From NCBI RefSeq assembly GCF_005517195.1, contig NZ_CP040244.1, forward strand, positions 2,622,001 to 2,686,000: a stretch of DNA of 64,000 nt, given 5' to 3'. Below the pieces are notes generated by a model. The model worked only from the letters and a program-made list of their open reading frames with translations, did no database searches and had not been told where the DNA came from. Positions 15,041 to 22,460 of this stretch are shown in pieces; position 1 is the first letter of the stretch; every line of letters begins with the position of its first letter. Origin of the DNA: Streptomyces vilmorinianum. Its GTDB lineage: Bacteria > Actinomycetota > Actinomycetes > Streptomycetales > Streptomycetaceae. A program made the position numbers and the translations under genes.

Positions 15041-15556
15041 CTACAGCGCCGCCGCCCAGTCCGCGAGCGCGTCGAAGTCCGGCCGGAGCAGTCCGAGTCG
15101 GGGGTCGACGTGCAGCAACAGGGCGGCGGCGAGGTGGTGTTGGTCCACGTACTCGTGGTCGTACGGGGTGATGTCGTCGTCGACCCAGGCGAACGGCCGC
15201 CCGGCCGCGTACTCCAGGATGTACCGCGTCTTCCAGAAGGTCCCGCGAGGGGCCTTTCCGTGCATCTGGGGCCAGTCGACGAACGGCAGCTCGGGCAGCC
15301 CGAGATGGGGCCCGATCCAGTCGTTGGCCTCGCCCTTCCAGGTGGTCGCCCAGACCAGCTCGTACGCCTCGGAGAGCGCGCGCAGCTCGTCACCGTGCGC
15401 GGGGTTCAGCCACACGCGCAGGGGCTTCGTCTCGAACCAGCCGCCCGGCCGCATCCGGTGCGTGCCGTATCCCTCCGGCCGGCGTTCGGGCTGCGCCGCA
15501 TAGGGATTCAGCGGCCCGTCCACGTCGATCAGCAGTAGTGGCTTCGTCATGTCCAC
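15041..15556 (-). CDS. HAD-superfamily-like hypothetical protein
   Basis: A 171-residue protein with LLLIDVDGPLNPYA near the start (the DxD of the haloacid dehalogenase fold, Asp11 and Asp13), VWATTWKGEAN (the motif-II Thr/Trp region) and FAWVDDDITPYD (acidic motif III). This pattern fits the HAD-like proteins of unknown substrate common in actinobacteria. Start GTG 15556 has AGGAAGGA five bases upstream; ATG 15550 is the alternative. It is divergent from the TetR gene, and the palindrome at 15594 lies between them, so the same regulator may control it. Confidence 0.65.
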   Translation of the reverse strand: MDMTKPLLLIDVDGPLNPYAAQPERRPEGYGTHRMRPGGWFETKPLRVWLNPAHGDELRALSEAYELVWATTWKGEANDWIGPHLGLPELPFVDWPQMHGKAPRGTFWKTRYILEYAAGRPFAWVDDDITPYDHEYVDQHHLAAALLLHVDPRLGLLRPDFDALADWAAAL

Positions 15557-15593
15557 AGCATTCCTTCCTGTCCTCCGTGAGGCATCGAATTAT

Positions 15594-15619
15594 CGAATGA
15601 GACATTGATGTCTCATTCG
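15594..15619. promoter_or_regulatory. 26-bp perfect palindrome, TetR operator candidate
   Basis: CGAATGAGACAT and ATGTCTCATTCG flank a TG centre with no mismatch. A -10-like TATGGT (15623-15628) ends six bases before the ATG at 15635, and GAGACA inside the palindrome can serve as its -35 with an 18-base spacer. A TetR dimer bound here would block that promoter, and also the divergent one towards 15556. Confidence 0.75.
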
Positions 15620-15634
15620 GTGTATGGTCGTCTC

Positions 15635-16186
15635 ATGTCAGTCGACCGCACCCAGGTGCTCCGCGCCGCCGCCGCCCTGCTCTCCCGGAAATCGACCGCC
15701 ACCATGGACGAGGTCGCCCGGGCCGCCGGCATCGGCCGCGCCACCCTGCACCGGCACTTCGCCGGGCGGGACGCGCTGGTCAGGGCGCTGGAGGAGATGG
15801 GCATCCAGGAGTTCGAGGCCGCTCTCGACGCCGCGAACCTCCACGAGGGTCCGGCCGACGAAGCGCTGCGCCGGCTCATCGCCGAATCCGAGCCCTGCGC
15901 GCAGCTGCTGGCCTTTCTCGTCACCGAGAACCAGCTCTTCGAGGGCGACCAGGTCAACGAGGGCTGGGCCCGGCTCGACGCCAGGGTCAGTGCCCTCTTC
16001 CGGCGCGGCCAGGAAGAGGGCACCTTCCGGATCGACCTGAGCCCCGCCTGGCTCACCGAGGCCCTCTACGGCCTCATCGGCACCTGCGCCTGGTCCGTCA
16101 TGGACGGCCGGGTCGCGGCCAAGGACTTCCAGTACATGATCACCGAGCTGCTGCTCGGTGGCGCACGACGGAGCGTGGAGAAATGA
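15635..16186 (+). CDS. TetR/AcrR-family transcriptional regulator
   Basis: A 183-residue repressor with an N-terminal helix-turn-helix (STATMDEVARAAGIGRATLH then RHFAGRDALVRALEEM) and a helical ligand domain. ATG 15635 is preferred over upstream in-frame starts, which lie inside the operator; the transcript may be leaderless, since the -10 box ends six bases upstream. The gene overlaps the MFS transporter start by four bases. The simplest model is autorepression through the adjacent palindrome, relieved by a substrate of the exporter. Confidence 0.88.
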   Translation: MSVDRTQVLRAAAALLSRKSTATMDEVARAAGIGRATLHRHFAGRDALVRALEEMGIQEFEAALDAANLHEGPADEALRRLIAESEPCAQLLAFLVTENQLFEGDQVNEGWARLDARVSALFRRGQEEGTFRIDLSPAWLTEALYGLIGTCAWSVMDGRVAAKDFQYMITELLLGGARRSVEK

Positions 16187-17730
16187 GTGGCACCCAGCAG
16201 TTGAGCCCGACGACGGGGACGGAGGTGAAGAGCTCCGGCCGCTGGCTCGCGCTCTCGGTCCTGGTCCTGGCCGTCCTGCTGGTCGCGGTGGACGCCACCG
16301 TTCTCGGTCTCGCCACGCCCTCGCTCAGCGAGGACCTCAAGCCCTCCGGTACGCAGCTGCTGTGGATCGGCGACATCTACTCCTTCGTGATCGCCGGTCT
16401 TCTCGTCTCCATGGGCTCCCTCGGCGACCGGATCGGCCGCAAGAAGCTGCTCCTGACCGGTGCGACCGCCTTCGGCGCCGTCTCGGTGCTCAACGCGTAC
16501 GCCACCAGCCCCGAGATGATGATCGTGGCCCGCGCGCTCCTCGGTGTCGCCGGTGCGACGCTGATGCCGTCGACCCTGGCGCTGATCCGGAACATCTTCC
16601 ACGACCCCAAGGAGCGCAGCCTCGCCATCGGCATCTGGGGCGCCACCGCCTCGGCCGGCGCCGCCATCGGCCCGGTCGTCGGCGGCGCGCTGCTCCAGCA
16701 CTTCTACTGGGGCTCGGTCTTCCTCATCAACCTGCCGGTCATGGCCGTCCTGGTCCTCGTCGGCATCAAGCTGCTGCCCGAGTCCAAGAACCCGGTCGCG
16801 GGCCCCTGGGACCTCGTCAGCGTCGGCCTCTCGCTCGTCGGTGTCATCGGCGTCGTCTACGCGGTGAAGGAGGTCGCCTCCCACGGCCTCACCCCGGACG
16901 TCGGCGTGGCCGCCGTCATCGGCGCCGCCTGCCTCTACGCCTTCGTCCGGCGTCAGTACGCCCTGACGGCGCCGCTGCTCGACATGCGCCTCTTCCGGCA
17001 CCGCGGTTTCTCGGGCGCGGTCCTCGCCGACCTGCTCACCGTCTTCGGACTGTCCGGACTGGTCTTCTTCCTCTCCCAGTTCCTGCAGCTGGTCCAGGGG
17101 CGCGAGCCGCTGGAGGCCGGACTCGCCGAACTGCCCGCCGCCGTCGGCGCGGTGGTGACCGGTCTCGTCGCGGGCAGGTACGCCCGGCGGTACTCGGTAC
17201 GGGGCATCGTGGCCGGTGGCCTCGCCGCGATCGGACTCGCGCTCGGCGTCATCACCCTGGTCCACAAGGAGACCGGCTACCCGCTGCTCGGCGCGGCCCT
17301 GCTCGTCGTCGGCCTCGGCGCCGGGTTCTCCTTCACCGTCACCGCCGACGTGATCCTCTCCAGCGTGCCCAAGGAGCAGGCGGGTTCGGCCTCCGCCGTC
17401 TCCGAGACCGCATACGAACTGGGCGCGGCGCTCGGTATCGCGCTCCTCGGCTCGATCGTGACCGGCGTCTACCAGGGCTTCACGACCCCCGCGGGCGTCC
17501 CCTCGGGCGCGGCGGCGGCCGCCCACGAGTCGCTCGGCGGTGCGGTCGAGGCCTCCGCGGGCCTCGCGCCCGACACGGCGACCGCCCTGGTCTCCGCCGC
17601 CCAGGAGGCCTTCGTCGACGGCCTGCGCATCGCGGCGGGCGTCGGTGCGGTGGTCCTCCTCGCGACGGCGGCCGCGGCCTGGTTCCTGCTGAAGGGCCAG
17701 AAGCTGGAGGACGGGCTGGAGCATCCGTAA
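16183..17730 (+). CDS. MFS drug exporter, DHA2 (14-helix, EmrB/QacA) family
   Basis: A 515-residue membrane protein with about 14 hydrophobic segments. It has the motif-A sequence GSLGDRIGRKKLLLTG after helix 2 and ARALLGVAGATLMPSTLALI (motif B region). A motif C-like GAAIGPVVGGALL follows in helix 5, together with the helix-1 VAVDATVLGLATPSL motif of DHA2 antiporters. It should export hydrophobic compounds using the proton gradient. ATGA overlap with the TetR gene shows a two-gene operon. The substrate is unknown. Confidence 0.9.
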   Translation: MSGTQQLSPTTGTEVKSSGRWLALSVLVLAVLLVAVDATVLGLATPSLSEDLKPSGTQLLWIGDIYSFVIAGLLVSMGSLGDRIGRKKLLLTGATAFGAVSVLNAYATSPEMMIVARALLGVAGATLMPSTLALIRNIFHDPKERSLAIGIWGATASAGAAIGPVVGGALLQHFYWGSVFLINLPVMAVLVLVGIKLLPESKNPVAGPWDLVSVGLSLVGVIGVVYAVKEVASHGLTPDVGVAAVIGAACLYAFVRRQYALTAPLLDMRLFRHRGFSGAVLADLLTVFGLSGLVFFLSQFLQLVQGREPLEAGLAELPAAVGAVVTGLVAGRYARRYSVRGIVAGGLAAIGLALGVITLVHKETGYPLLGAALLVVGLGAGFSFTVTADVILSSVPKEQAGSASAVSETAYELGAALGIALLGSIVTGVYQGFTTPAGVPSGAAAAAHESLGGAVEASAGLAPDTATALVSAAQEAFVDGLRIAAGVGAVVLLATAAAAWFLLKGQKLEDGLEHP

Positions 17731-17749
17731 CCCGCAGCGGGCGCGACGC

Positions 17750-17788
17750 CACGGGGCCGGGGCCCTTCAGAAGGACCCCGGCCCCGTG
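17750..17788. terminator. Bidirectional terminator between MFS and plsC-like genes
   Basis: CACGGGGCCGGGG (17750-17762) pairs with CCCCGGCCCCGTG (17776-17788), 13 bp perfect. The loop itself can fold through CCTT/AAGG. It lies between two convergent genes. Confidence 0.85.
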
Positions 17789-17808
17789 GGCCTACCCGCT
17801 CACAACGG

Positions 17809-18480
17809 CTACGCCGCCTTGGCCTTGGTGGCGTACATGTCCACGTACTCCTGGCCCGAGAGCCGCATGACCTCGGCCATCACCGAGTCCGTCACCGCGC
17901 GCAGCACATAGCGGTCCCGGTCCATGCCCTCGTACCGCGAGAACTCCATCGGCTTGCCGAAGCGGACCGTCACCCGGCCCGGCCGGGGCAGACCCGCCCC
18001 ACCCGGCTGGATCTTGTCGGTACCGATCATCGCGAACGGCACCACCGGCGCGCCGGTCATCAGCGTGAGGCGCGCGATGCCGGTACGGCCCCGGTACAGC
18101 CGGCCGTCGGGGGAGCGGGTGCCCTCCGGGTAGATGGAGAAGATCTTGCCCTCCTCCAGCACCCGGCGGCCCGTCATCAGCGCCGCGACACCGCCGCGGC
18201 CGCCGTCGCGGTCCACCGGGATCATGCCCACGCTGGTGAAGAACCAGGCCATCAGCCGGCCCTTGACGCCCTTGCCCGTCACGTACTCGTCCTTGCCGAT
18301 GAAGAAGACCGGGCGGTCCGTGCAGATCGGCATGATCATCGAGTCGATGAAGGTGAGGTGGTTGCCCGCGAGGATCACCGGACCCGTCCCCGGGATGTTC
18401 TCGGCCCCCTCCACACGTGGGCGGAACATCAGGCGCAGGATCGGTCCGAGCACTGCCTTGATGAGTGCGAGACGGGACAA
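17809..18480 (-). CDS. 1-acyl-glycerol-3-phosphate acyltransferase (PlsC family)
   Basis: A 223-residue membrane-associated acyltransferase. It contains the catalytic H-x4-D box in LAGNHLTFIDSMIMP and the glycerolipid-binding SIYPEGTRSPDGRLY block, in the correct order and spacing. It most likely transfers an acyl chain to lysophosphatidic acid in phospholipid synthesis, though several paralogues with other acceptors occur in actinobacteria. The gene is monocistronic and divergent from the glycerophosphodiesterase gene. Confidence 0.85.
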   Translation of the reverse strand: MSRLALIKAVLGPILRLMFRPRVEGAENIPGTGPVILAGNHLTFIDSMIMPICTDRPVFFIGKDEYVTGKGVKGRLMAWFFTSVGMIPVDRDGGRGGVAALMTGRRVLEEGKIFSIYPEGTRSPDGRLYRGRTGIARLTLMTGAPVVPFAMIGTDKIQPGGAGLPRPGRVTVRFGKPMEFSRYEGMDRDRYVLRAVTDSVMAEVMRLSGQEYVDMYATKAKAA

Positions 18481-18551
18481 CGGTTCCTCCGGTGTCGGGG
18501 ACGGACGGCGTCGGTGTGTGGGGGAGTGTGCAGGTGAGGACGATACTCGCG

Positions 18552-18581
18552 GGTCACCACCGTACGCACATCGGGTTCACC
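18552..18581 (+). promoter_or_regulatory. Possible PhoP (PHO box) half-sites upstream of the phosphodiesterase
   Basis: GGTCACC (18552-18558) and GTTCACC (18575-18581) resemble the GTTCACC repeat of Streptomyces PHO boxes, and glpQ-type genes are known members of the PhoP regulon. The two copies are 23 bases apart rather than a multiple of 11, so this is only a weak match. Confidence 0.3.
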
Positions 18582-18709
18582 GAGTGGATACGCAGTGTTG
18601 ACGTGTGTTTCCGCCATGTTCGGCCAGGGTCTGCCGCAGGTAAGGGGTGACTGCCTACCGTCGGAGCACCCCGTTGACAGGTGCGGGACATCACATCGAA
18701 GGAGCCTTC

Positions 18710-19855
18710 ATGACACAGGGTGAGCACCGGAGCCCGGCCCGGCGGACGGTCCTCGGGGCGGCGGGCGTGGCCGTACTGGGCGCCTCGGCGGGCCTGACCG
18801 CGGGCACCGCGCAGGCCGCCGACGGCGGTGTGCGCCACCACGGCTTCCGCTCCCTCCCCGTCCCCACCGTCATCGCCCACCGCGGCGCCAGCGGCTACCG
18901 CCCCGAGCACACCCTCGGCTCCTACCAGCTCGCCCTCGACCTCGGCGCCCATGTGATCGAGCAGGACCTCGTCCCCACCAAGGACGGCCACCTGGTCTGC
19001 CGCCACGAGAACGACATCACCGGCACGACGGACGTCGCCGACCACCCCGGGTTCGCCTCCCGCCGGACCACCAAGTCCGTCGACGGCGTGTCCCAGACCG
19101 GATGGTTCACCGAGGACTTCACCCTCGCCGAGCTCAAGACCCTGCGCGCCAAGGAGCGCATCCCCGGCACCCGCCAGGAGAACACCCTCTACGACGGCCG
19201 CTGGCAGATCCCCACCTTCGAAGAGGTGCTGCGCTGGGCCGAGCAGGAGGGCCGGCGCCGGGGCCACGAGGTCTGGCTGCACGTCGAGACCAAGCACCCC
19301 ACCTACTTCCGCTCGCTCGGCCTCGGCCTGGAGGAGCGGCTCGCCAAGCTGCTGCGCCGGTACGGGCGTCACCGCGCCGACTCCGCGGTCTTCCTGCAGT
19401 CCTTCGAGCCGAGCAGCATCCAGCGCCTGGCGAAGCTGGTGAACTCCCCGCGCGTGGTCCTGCTCTCCGGCGCGAGCAGCCGCCCCTGGGACTTCGTCCA
19501 GGCGGGCGACCCGCGCACCGTCGCCGACCTGGTCACCCCCGAGGGCCTGCGCTGGATCGCCTCGTACGCGCAGGGCATCGGCCCCACCCTGGACCTGGTC
19601 GTCCCGCGCGACGCGAGCGGCCGCCTCGGCACCCCGACCACCCTGGTCCGCGACGCCCACGCGCAGGGCCTGATCCTCCACCCGTACACCCAGCGCAACG
19701 AGAACAGCTTCCTGCCGGCCGACTTCCGCCGCGGCACGGACCCGACGGCGTACGGAGACGCCTTCGGCGCGCTGAAGACGTACCTGTCGACGGGCATCGA
19801 CGGCATCTTCACCGACAACCCGGACACGGCCCTCCTCGCGGCGGCCGATCTCTAG
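18710..19855 (+). CDS. Glycerophosphodiester phosphodiesterase, Tat-exported
   Basis: A 381-residue GlpQ-type enzyme that cleaves glycerophosphodiesters to glycerol-3-phosphate outside the cell. The N-terminus carries a twin-arginine signal (RRTVLGAAGVAVLGASAG) with an AQA cleavage site. The mature domain has IAHRGASGYRPEHT (catalytic His and the metal-binding E of the EHT motif), EQDLVPTKDG and HENDITGTT, then GIDGIFTDNPD. GAAGGAG lies just before ATG 18710. It probably scavenges phosphate. A hairpin at 19909 ends the transcript. Confidence 0.93.
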   Translation: MTQGEHRSPARRTVLGAAGVAVLGASAGLTAGTAQAADGGVRHHGFRSLPVPTVIAHRGASGYRPEHTLGSYQLALDLGAHVIEQDLVPTKDGHLVCRHENDITGTTDVADHPGFASRRTTKSVDGVSQTGWFTEDFTLAELKTLRAKERIPGTRQENTLYDGRWQIPTFEEVLRWAEQEGRRRGHEVWLHVETKHPTYFRSLGLGLEERLAKLLRRYGRHRADSAVFLQSFEPSSIQRLAKLVNSPRVVLLSGASSRPWDFVQAGDPRTVADLVTPEGLRWIASYAQGIGPTLDLVVPRDASGRLGTPTTLVRDAHAQGLILHPYTQRNENSFLPADFRRGTDPTAYGDAFGALKTYLSTGIDGIFTDNPDTALLAAADL

Positions 19856-19908
19856 GCCAGTTGTGGGCAACTGTTCCGCAGGGGGGAGGGTAAGGGCGGG
19901 CACAACAT

Positions 19909-19947
19909 CCCGGGGCCGGCGTCCTTCCCAAGGACGTCCACCCCGGG
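19909..19947 (+). terminator. Hairpin after the phosphodiesterase gene
   Basis: CCCGGGG (19909-19915) pairs with CCCCGGG (19941-19947), and inside it GTCCTT (19921-19926) pairs with AAGGAC (19930-19935) around CCC. It lies 54 bases after the stop. Confidence 0.65.
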
Positions 19948-20031
19948 CCCGGACCACGTGAGCGGCACCCACGCGAGTGGTTTACGCACGAACCCGCAAC
20001 CGCGCCCGCAGGCACCCGCATCGTCCCGGTC

Positions 20032-20577
20032 ATGACCCTCCCCGACCCCCACCTCCTGCGCACCCTCGCCCCCCTCCTCGCCGCCGAGTCCAAAGCCGAG
20101 GCCCCCGCCGCCGGCGTCGACGCGGGGGACCTCGAACAGGCCGTCTGGCTCAAACTCCTCGAACGCCTCCAGGACGAGGACGCCCCCACCCGCCCCGCCG
20201 ACTGGCTGCGCCGAGCCGTCCGCGCCGAGGCGCGCCGCGCCCGCCGTGCCGCGCTGCGCGAGCGCCCCTACGGCGCGGAGGAGGCCGTCGCCCCGCACGA
20301 CTCGCCCGAGAGCTCGGCCCTCATCGCCGAACGCCGCCGCACCGTGCGGGCCGCCGTCCGCCGCACCCCCGGCCACTGCCCGCGCCTGCTCACCGCGATG
20401 CTCGACCCGGCCGACCCCACCTACCGGGAAATCGCAGGGGAGTTGGGTATCTCACAAGGCAGCCTGGGGCCGATGCGTTCCCGCTGCCTGGGATGCCTGC
20501 GCAGAATGCTGGCTGCAGAGGTTCCCGCGTCGACCCGGAGGGGAAGGGTGCGGGAGACCGACCGGTGGACCAGGTGA
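20032..20577 (+). CDS. Small RNA polymerase sigma factor-like protein
   Basis: A 181-residue protein with a sigma region-2-like helix (VDAGDLEQAVWLKLLERL) and a region-4-like helix-turn-helix (PTYREIAGELGISQGSLGPM then RSRCLGCLRRML). The linker is rich in Arg and Ala. This is the layout of short ECF-like sigma factors, but no anti-sigma gene is adjacent. GNAT follows after 17 bases on the same strand and may be co-transcribed. Which promoters it reads is unknown. Confidence 0.7.
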   Translation: MTLPDPHLLRTLAPLLAAESKAEAPAAGVDAGDLEQAVWLKLLERLQDEDAPTRPADWLRRAVRAEARRARRAALRERPYGAEEAVAPHDSPESSALIAERRRTVRAAVRRTPGHCPRLLTAMLDPADPTYREIAGELGISQGSLGPMRSRCLGCLRRMLAAEVPASTRRGRVRETDRWTR

Positions 20578-20594
20578 GCGGGAGGCATGCGCAC

Positions 20595-21104
20595 ATGGGC
20601 ATGAGCGTGACCATCTCAGCGGCAGACGAGCAGGACGCGGAACACATACTGAAGCTGCAGTACCTCTGTTACCAGAGCGAGGCCGAGCTCTACGGCGACT
20701 ACTCCATCGAGCCGCTCACCCAGACCCTCGACTCCCTGCGGGCCGAACTCGCCCAGGGGTACGGGCTCGTGGCCCGCCTCGGCGACGAGGTCGTCGCCTC
20801 CGTACGCGGGCGGGTCGACGAGGCCGGCACCGTACACATCGCCAAGCTCATCGTCCACCCGCGTATGCAGCGCCACGGCCTCGGCGGACGGCTCCTCGAC
20901 GCCATCGAAAGCCACTTCGCCGCCGACGAATCCGATGCCGCCGATGCCACCGGGCCCGCGCCCACCGCCAAGCGCTTCCAGCTCTTCACGGGCCACCGCA
21001 GCGAGCGCAACCTGCGGCTCTACCGCAGCAAGGGGTACGAGCAGGTCGCCACGCACGAGATCGGCCCGCGGCTCACGCTCGTCACCCTGGAGAAGGCCGC
21101 CTGA
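20595..21104 (+). CDS. GNAT-family N-acetyltransferase
   Basis: A 169-residue acetyltransferase. It has the acetyl-CoA pyrophosphate loop in HPRMQRHGLGGRLLDAIE (Q/R-x2-G-x-G/A), the preceding VHIAKLIV strand and a C-terminal RLYRSKGYEQV motif. The substrate is unknown. GGGAGG lies nine bases before ATG 20595; ATG 20601 is the alternative. It follows the sigma-like gene closely. It ends one base before a convergent gene, leaving no room for a separate terminator. Confidence 0.82.
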   Translation: MGMSVTISAADEQDAEHILKLQYLCYQSEAELYGDYSIEPLTQTLDSLRAELAQGYGLVARLGDEVVASVRGRVDEAGTVHIAKLIVHPRMQRHGLGGRLLDAIESHFAADESDAADATGPAPTAKRFQLFTGHRSERNLRLYRSKGYEQVATHEIGPRLTLVTLEKAA

Positions 21105-21105
21105 G

Positions 21106-21519
21106 TCAGCCGGCCTGCGTACGGGAGCGGCGCAGCCACCAGATCCCCGTCACCGGCAGCAGCACCGGAATGAAGATGTAGCCGTAGCCGTACTTCGACC
21201 AGACCGTGGCATCGGGGAACGCGGACGGGTCGACCAGCGTCCAGGTCCCCACGGCCAGTACGCCCACCAGCTCGGCGGCGCAGCACACCAGCGCCGCCCT
21301 GCGGGCCGTCTCCCCGCCGCGGACCAGCGTGTACGTGATGAACGCGTACACGACGGCCGCCAGCGCCGACAGCGTGTAGGGGAGCGGCGCCCGGTCGAAC
21401 TCGGTCGCGATCTGGAAGATCGACCGCGAGACCGCGCCGACCGACATCACTCCGTACAGCCACACCACGAGCATGCCGGGGCCCTTGACCAGCCGCGTGG
21501 TTCCCTCGGTCGCGGTCAT
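21106..21519 (-). CDS. Conserved integral membrane protein
   Basis: A 137-residue protein with four hydrophobic segments (about 16-38, 48-68, 75-95, 112-128), including VVWLYGVMSVGAV and YGYGYIFIPVLLPVTGIWWL, and a basic C-terminus. No catalytic motif is visible and I do not recognise a family with known function. It starts one base after the stop of another four-helix protein on the same strand, so the pair forms an operon, perhaps encoding a hetero-oligomer. Confidence 0.7.
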   Translation of the reverse strand: MTATEGTTRLVKGPGMLVVWLYGVMSVGAVSRSIFQIATEFDRAPLPYTLSALAAVVYAFITYTLVRGGETARRAALVCCAAELVGVLAVGTWTLVDPSAFPDATVWSKYGYGYIFIPVLLPVTGIWWLRRSRTQAG

Positions 21520-21520
21520 C

Positions 21521-21883
21521 TCAGCCCACCGTCCAGATGTCGAAGAGACGCACTTCGAGGACCGCGAGCACGATCGCGCCGGCCGCCACCGTCGCCGAGC
21601 CCCACCGGCTGCGTTCCGCGAGCGACATGAAGCCGGCCGCGGGCACCGCGCACAGCGCGCCCAGCAGGTAGGCGAGGAAGATGGTGGTGCCCTCCTCGGC
21701 CTTCTCGCCGCGCGCGAGCTGCACGATGCCGACGATCAGCTGGACCAGGGCGAGCGCCGTCACCACGGCCATGCCGATGAAGTGCCAGTCCTTGGTCGGC
21801 TGGTCGCGCGTGAAGGCGAAGCCGCACCAGGCGGCGAGGGCGAGCGCGGCCACGGAGACCGCGACCGTCAGGGCGTCGAGCAT
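21521..21883 (-). CDS. Conserved integral membrane protein
   Basis: A 120-residue protein with four predicted helices, starting MLDALTVAVSVAALALAAWC. I use ATG 21883 because the further upstream in-frame start adds a low-complexity, non-hydrophobic tail. A GTG two codons earlier, six bases after a TAATAC box, suggests a leaderless transcript. Just upstream, 21900-21915 forms a 6-bp hairpin with a GAAA tetraloop. Function unknown; the partner gene follows after one base. Confidence 0.65.
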   Translation of the reverse strand: MLDALTVAVSVAALALAAWCGFAFTRDQPTKDWHFIGMAVVTALALVQLIVGIVQLARGEKAEEGTTIFLAYLLGALCAVPAAGFMSLAERSRWGSATVAAGAIVLAVLEVRLFDIWTVG

Positions 21884-22078
21884 GGCCACGAGGGTATTAC
21901 GGGCCGAAAGGCCCGATGCGCTCGCCCCCCGCGCGGCAGGCGCGCGGACCGTGGCCTTGGCCACAACCCACGGCCGCTCCGAGCTCCCTCGCCGATGTGG
22001 TCGTGACCGAGCCGCAGTCGGTATCGGCGCAGGCCACCACCAGGGGAGCGGGGATCTTCCCGGGCGGATGACACCCGC

Positions 22079-22129
22079 CCGGAGTGTCCGGATGATGTCA
22101 TGACGCCGTCCGCTATTCGGACACTCCGG
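22079..22129. repeat. Inverted repeat upstream of the metNIQ leader
   Basis: CCGGAGTGTCCG (22079-22090) and CGGACACTCCGG (22118-22129) are perfect inverted copies. The pairing continues inwards by three bases, leaving a loop of about 21 bases. It lies 35 bases upstream of the leader ORF. It could be a regulator site next to the met promoter or a terminator protecting it from upstream transcription. The rest of 21965-22164 shows no reading frame. Confidence 0.55.
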
Positions 22130-22164
22130 ATCGGGCCGTACCCCTGCGTGCTTTACTTGCAGCC

Positions 22165-22251
22165 ATGACCACGACGAGCAACCGCACCCTTGCGACCGAG
22201 GCGATCACGACGCCCGGTGCTCGTTGTATGTGTCGAATGTGCGCCTTCTGA
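22165..22251 (+). CDS. Cys/Met-rich leader peptide of metNIQ (28 codons)
   Basis: ATG 22165 opens 28 codons and ends TGA 22249-22251, 209 bases before metN. The last nine residues are RCMCRMCAF, with three Cys and two Met codons in six positions (codons 21-26), a density not expected by chance in such DNA. A TTTACT box ends seven bases before the ATG, so the mRNA may be leaderless. A hairpin follows at 22266. I infer a ribosome-stalling peptide that senses charged tRNA-Cys or tRNA-Met and controls the methionine importer. Expression is not proven. Confidence 0.55.
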   Translation: MTTTSNRTLATEAITTPGARCMCRMCAF

Positions 22252-22265
22252 GGGCCCCCGCCTGA

Positions 22266-22287
22266 GTCTCGCGCCCCGAAGCGAGAC
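22266..22287 (+). promoter_or_regulatory. Hairpin after the met leader peptide
   Basis: GTCTCGC (22266-22272) and GCGAGAC (22281-22287) form a 7-bp stem with an 8-base loop, starting 15 bases after the leader stop. It is placed where a ribosome paused on the Cys/Met codons could influence folding. The conserved core of the SAM-I (S-box) riboswitch is not visible in 22252-22460; that stretch holds no other gene. Confidence 0.45.
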
Positions 22288-22460
22288 CCGACGGCCGAGC
22301 CGTTCCGCCCGCCATCCGGCGCCGGAGCGTGCCTGCCCCGCGCACGCGCTGCCTCCGGTCACCCACCGAGCCGGCCCCTCTGCGCCTGACTGTCCGAACG
22401 ACGAATGCCCCGTGCCCGGCGGACCCCGCGCCGCGCACTCGACAGTGACGGAAAACCCCT

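Noticed and set aside
18552..18581. A confident PHO box
   Set aside because: Half-sites are out of 11-bp register, so it is listed only as a weak candidate.
22252..22460. SAM riboswitch before metN
   Set aside because: The conserved core sequence of the S-box was not found by eye; an Infernal scan would decide.
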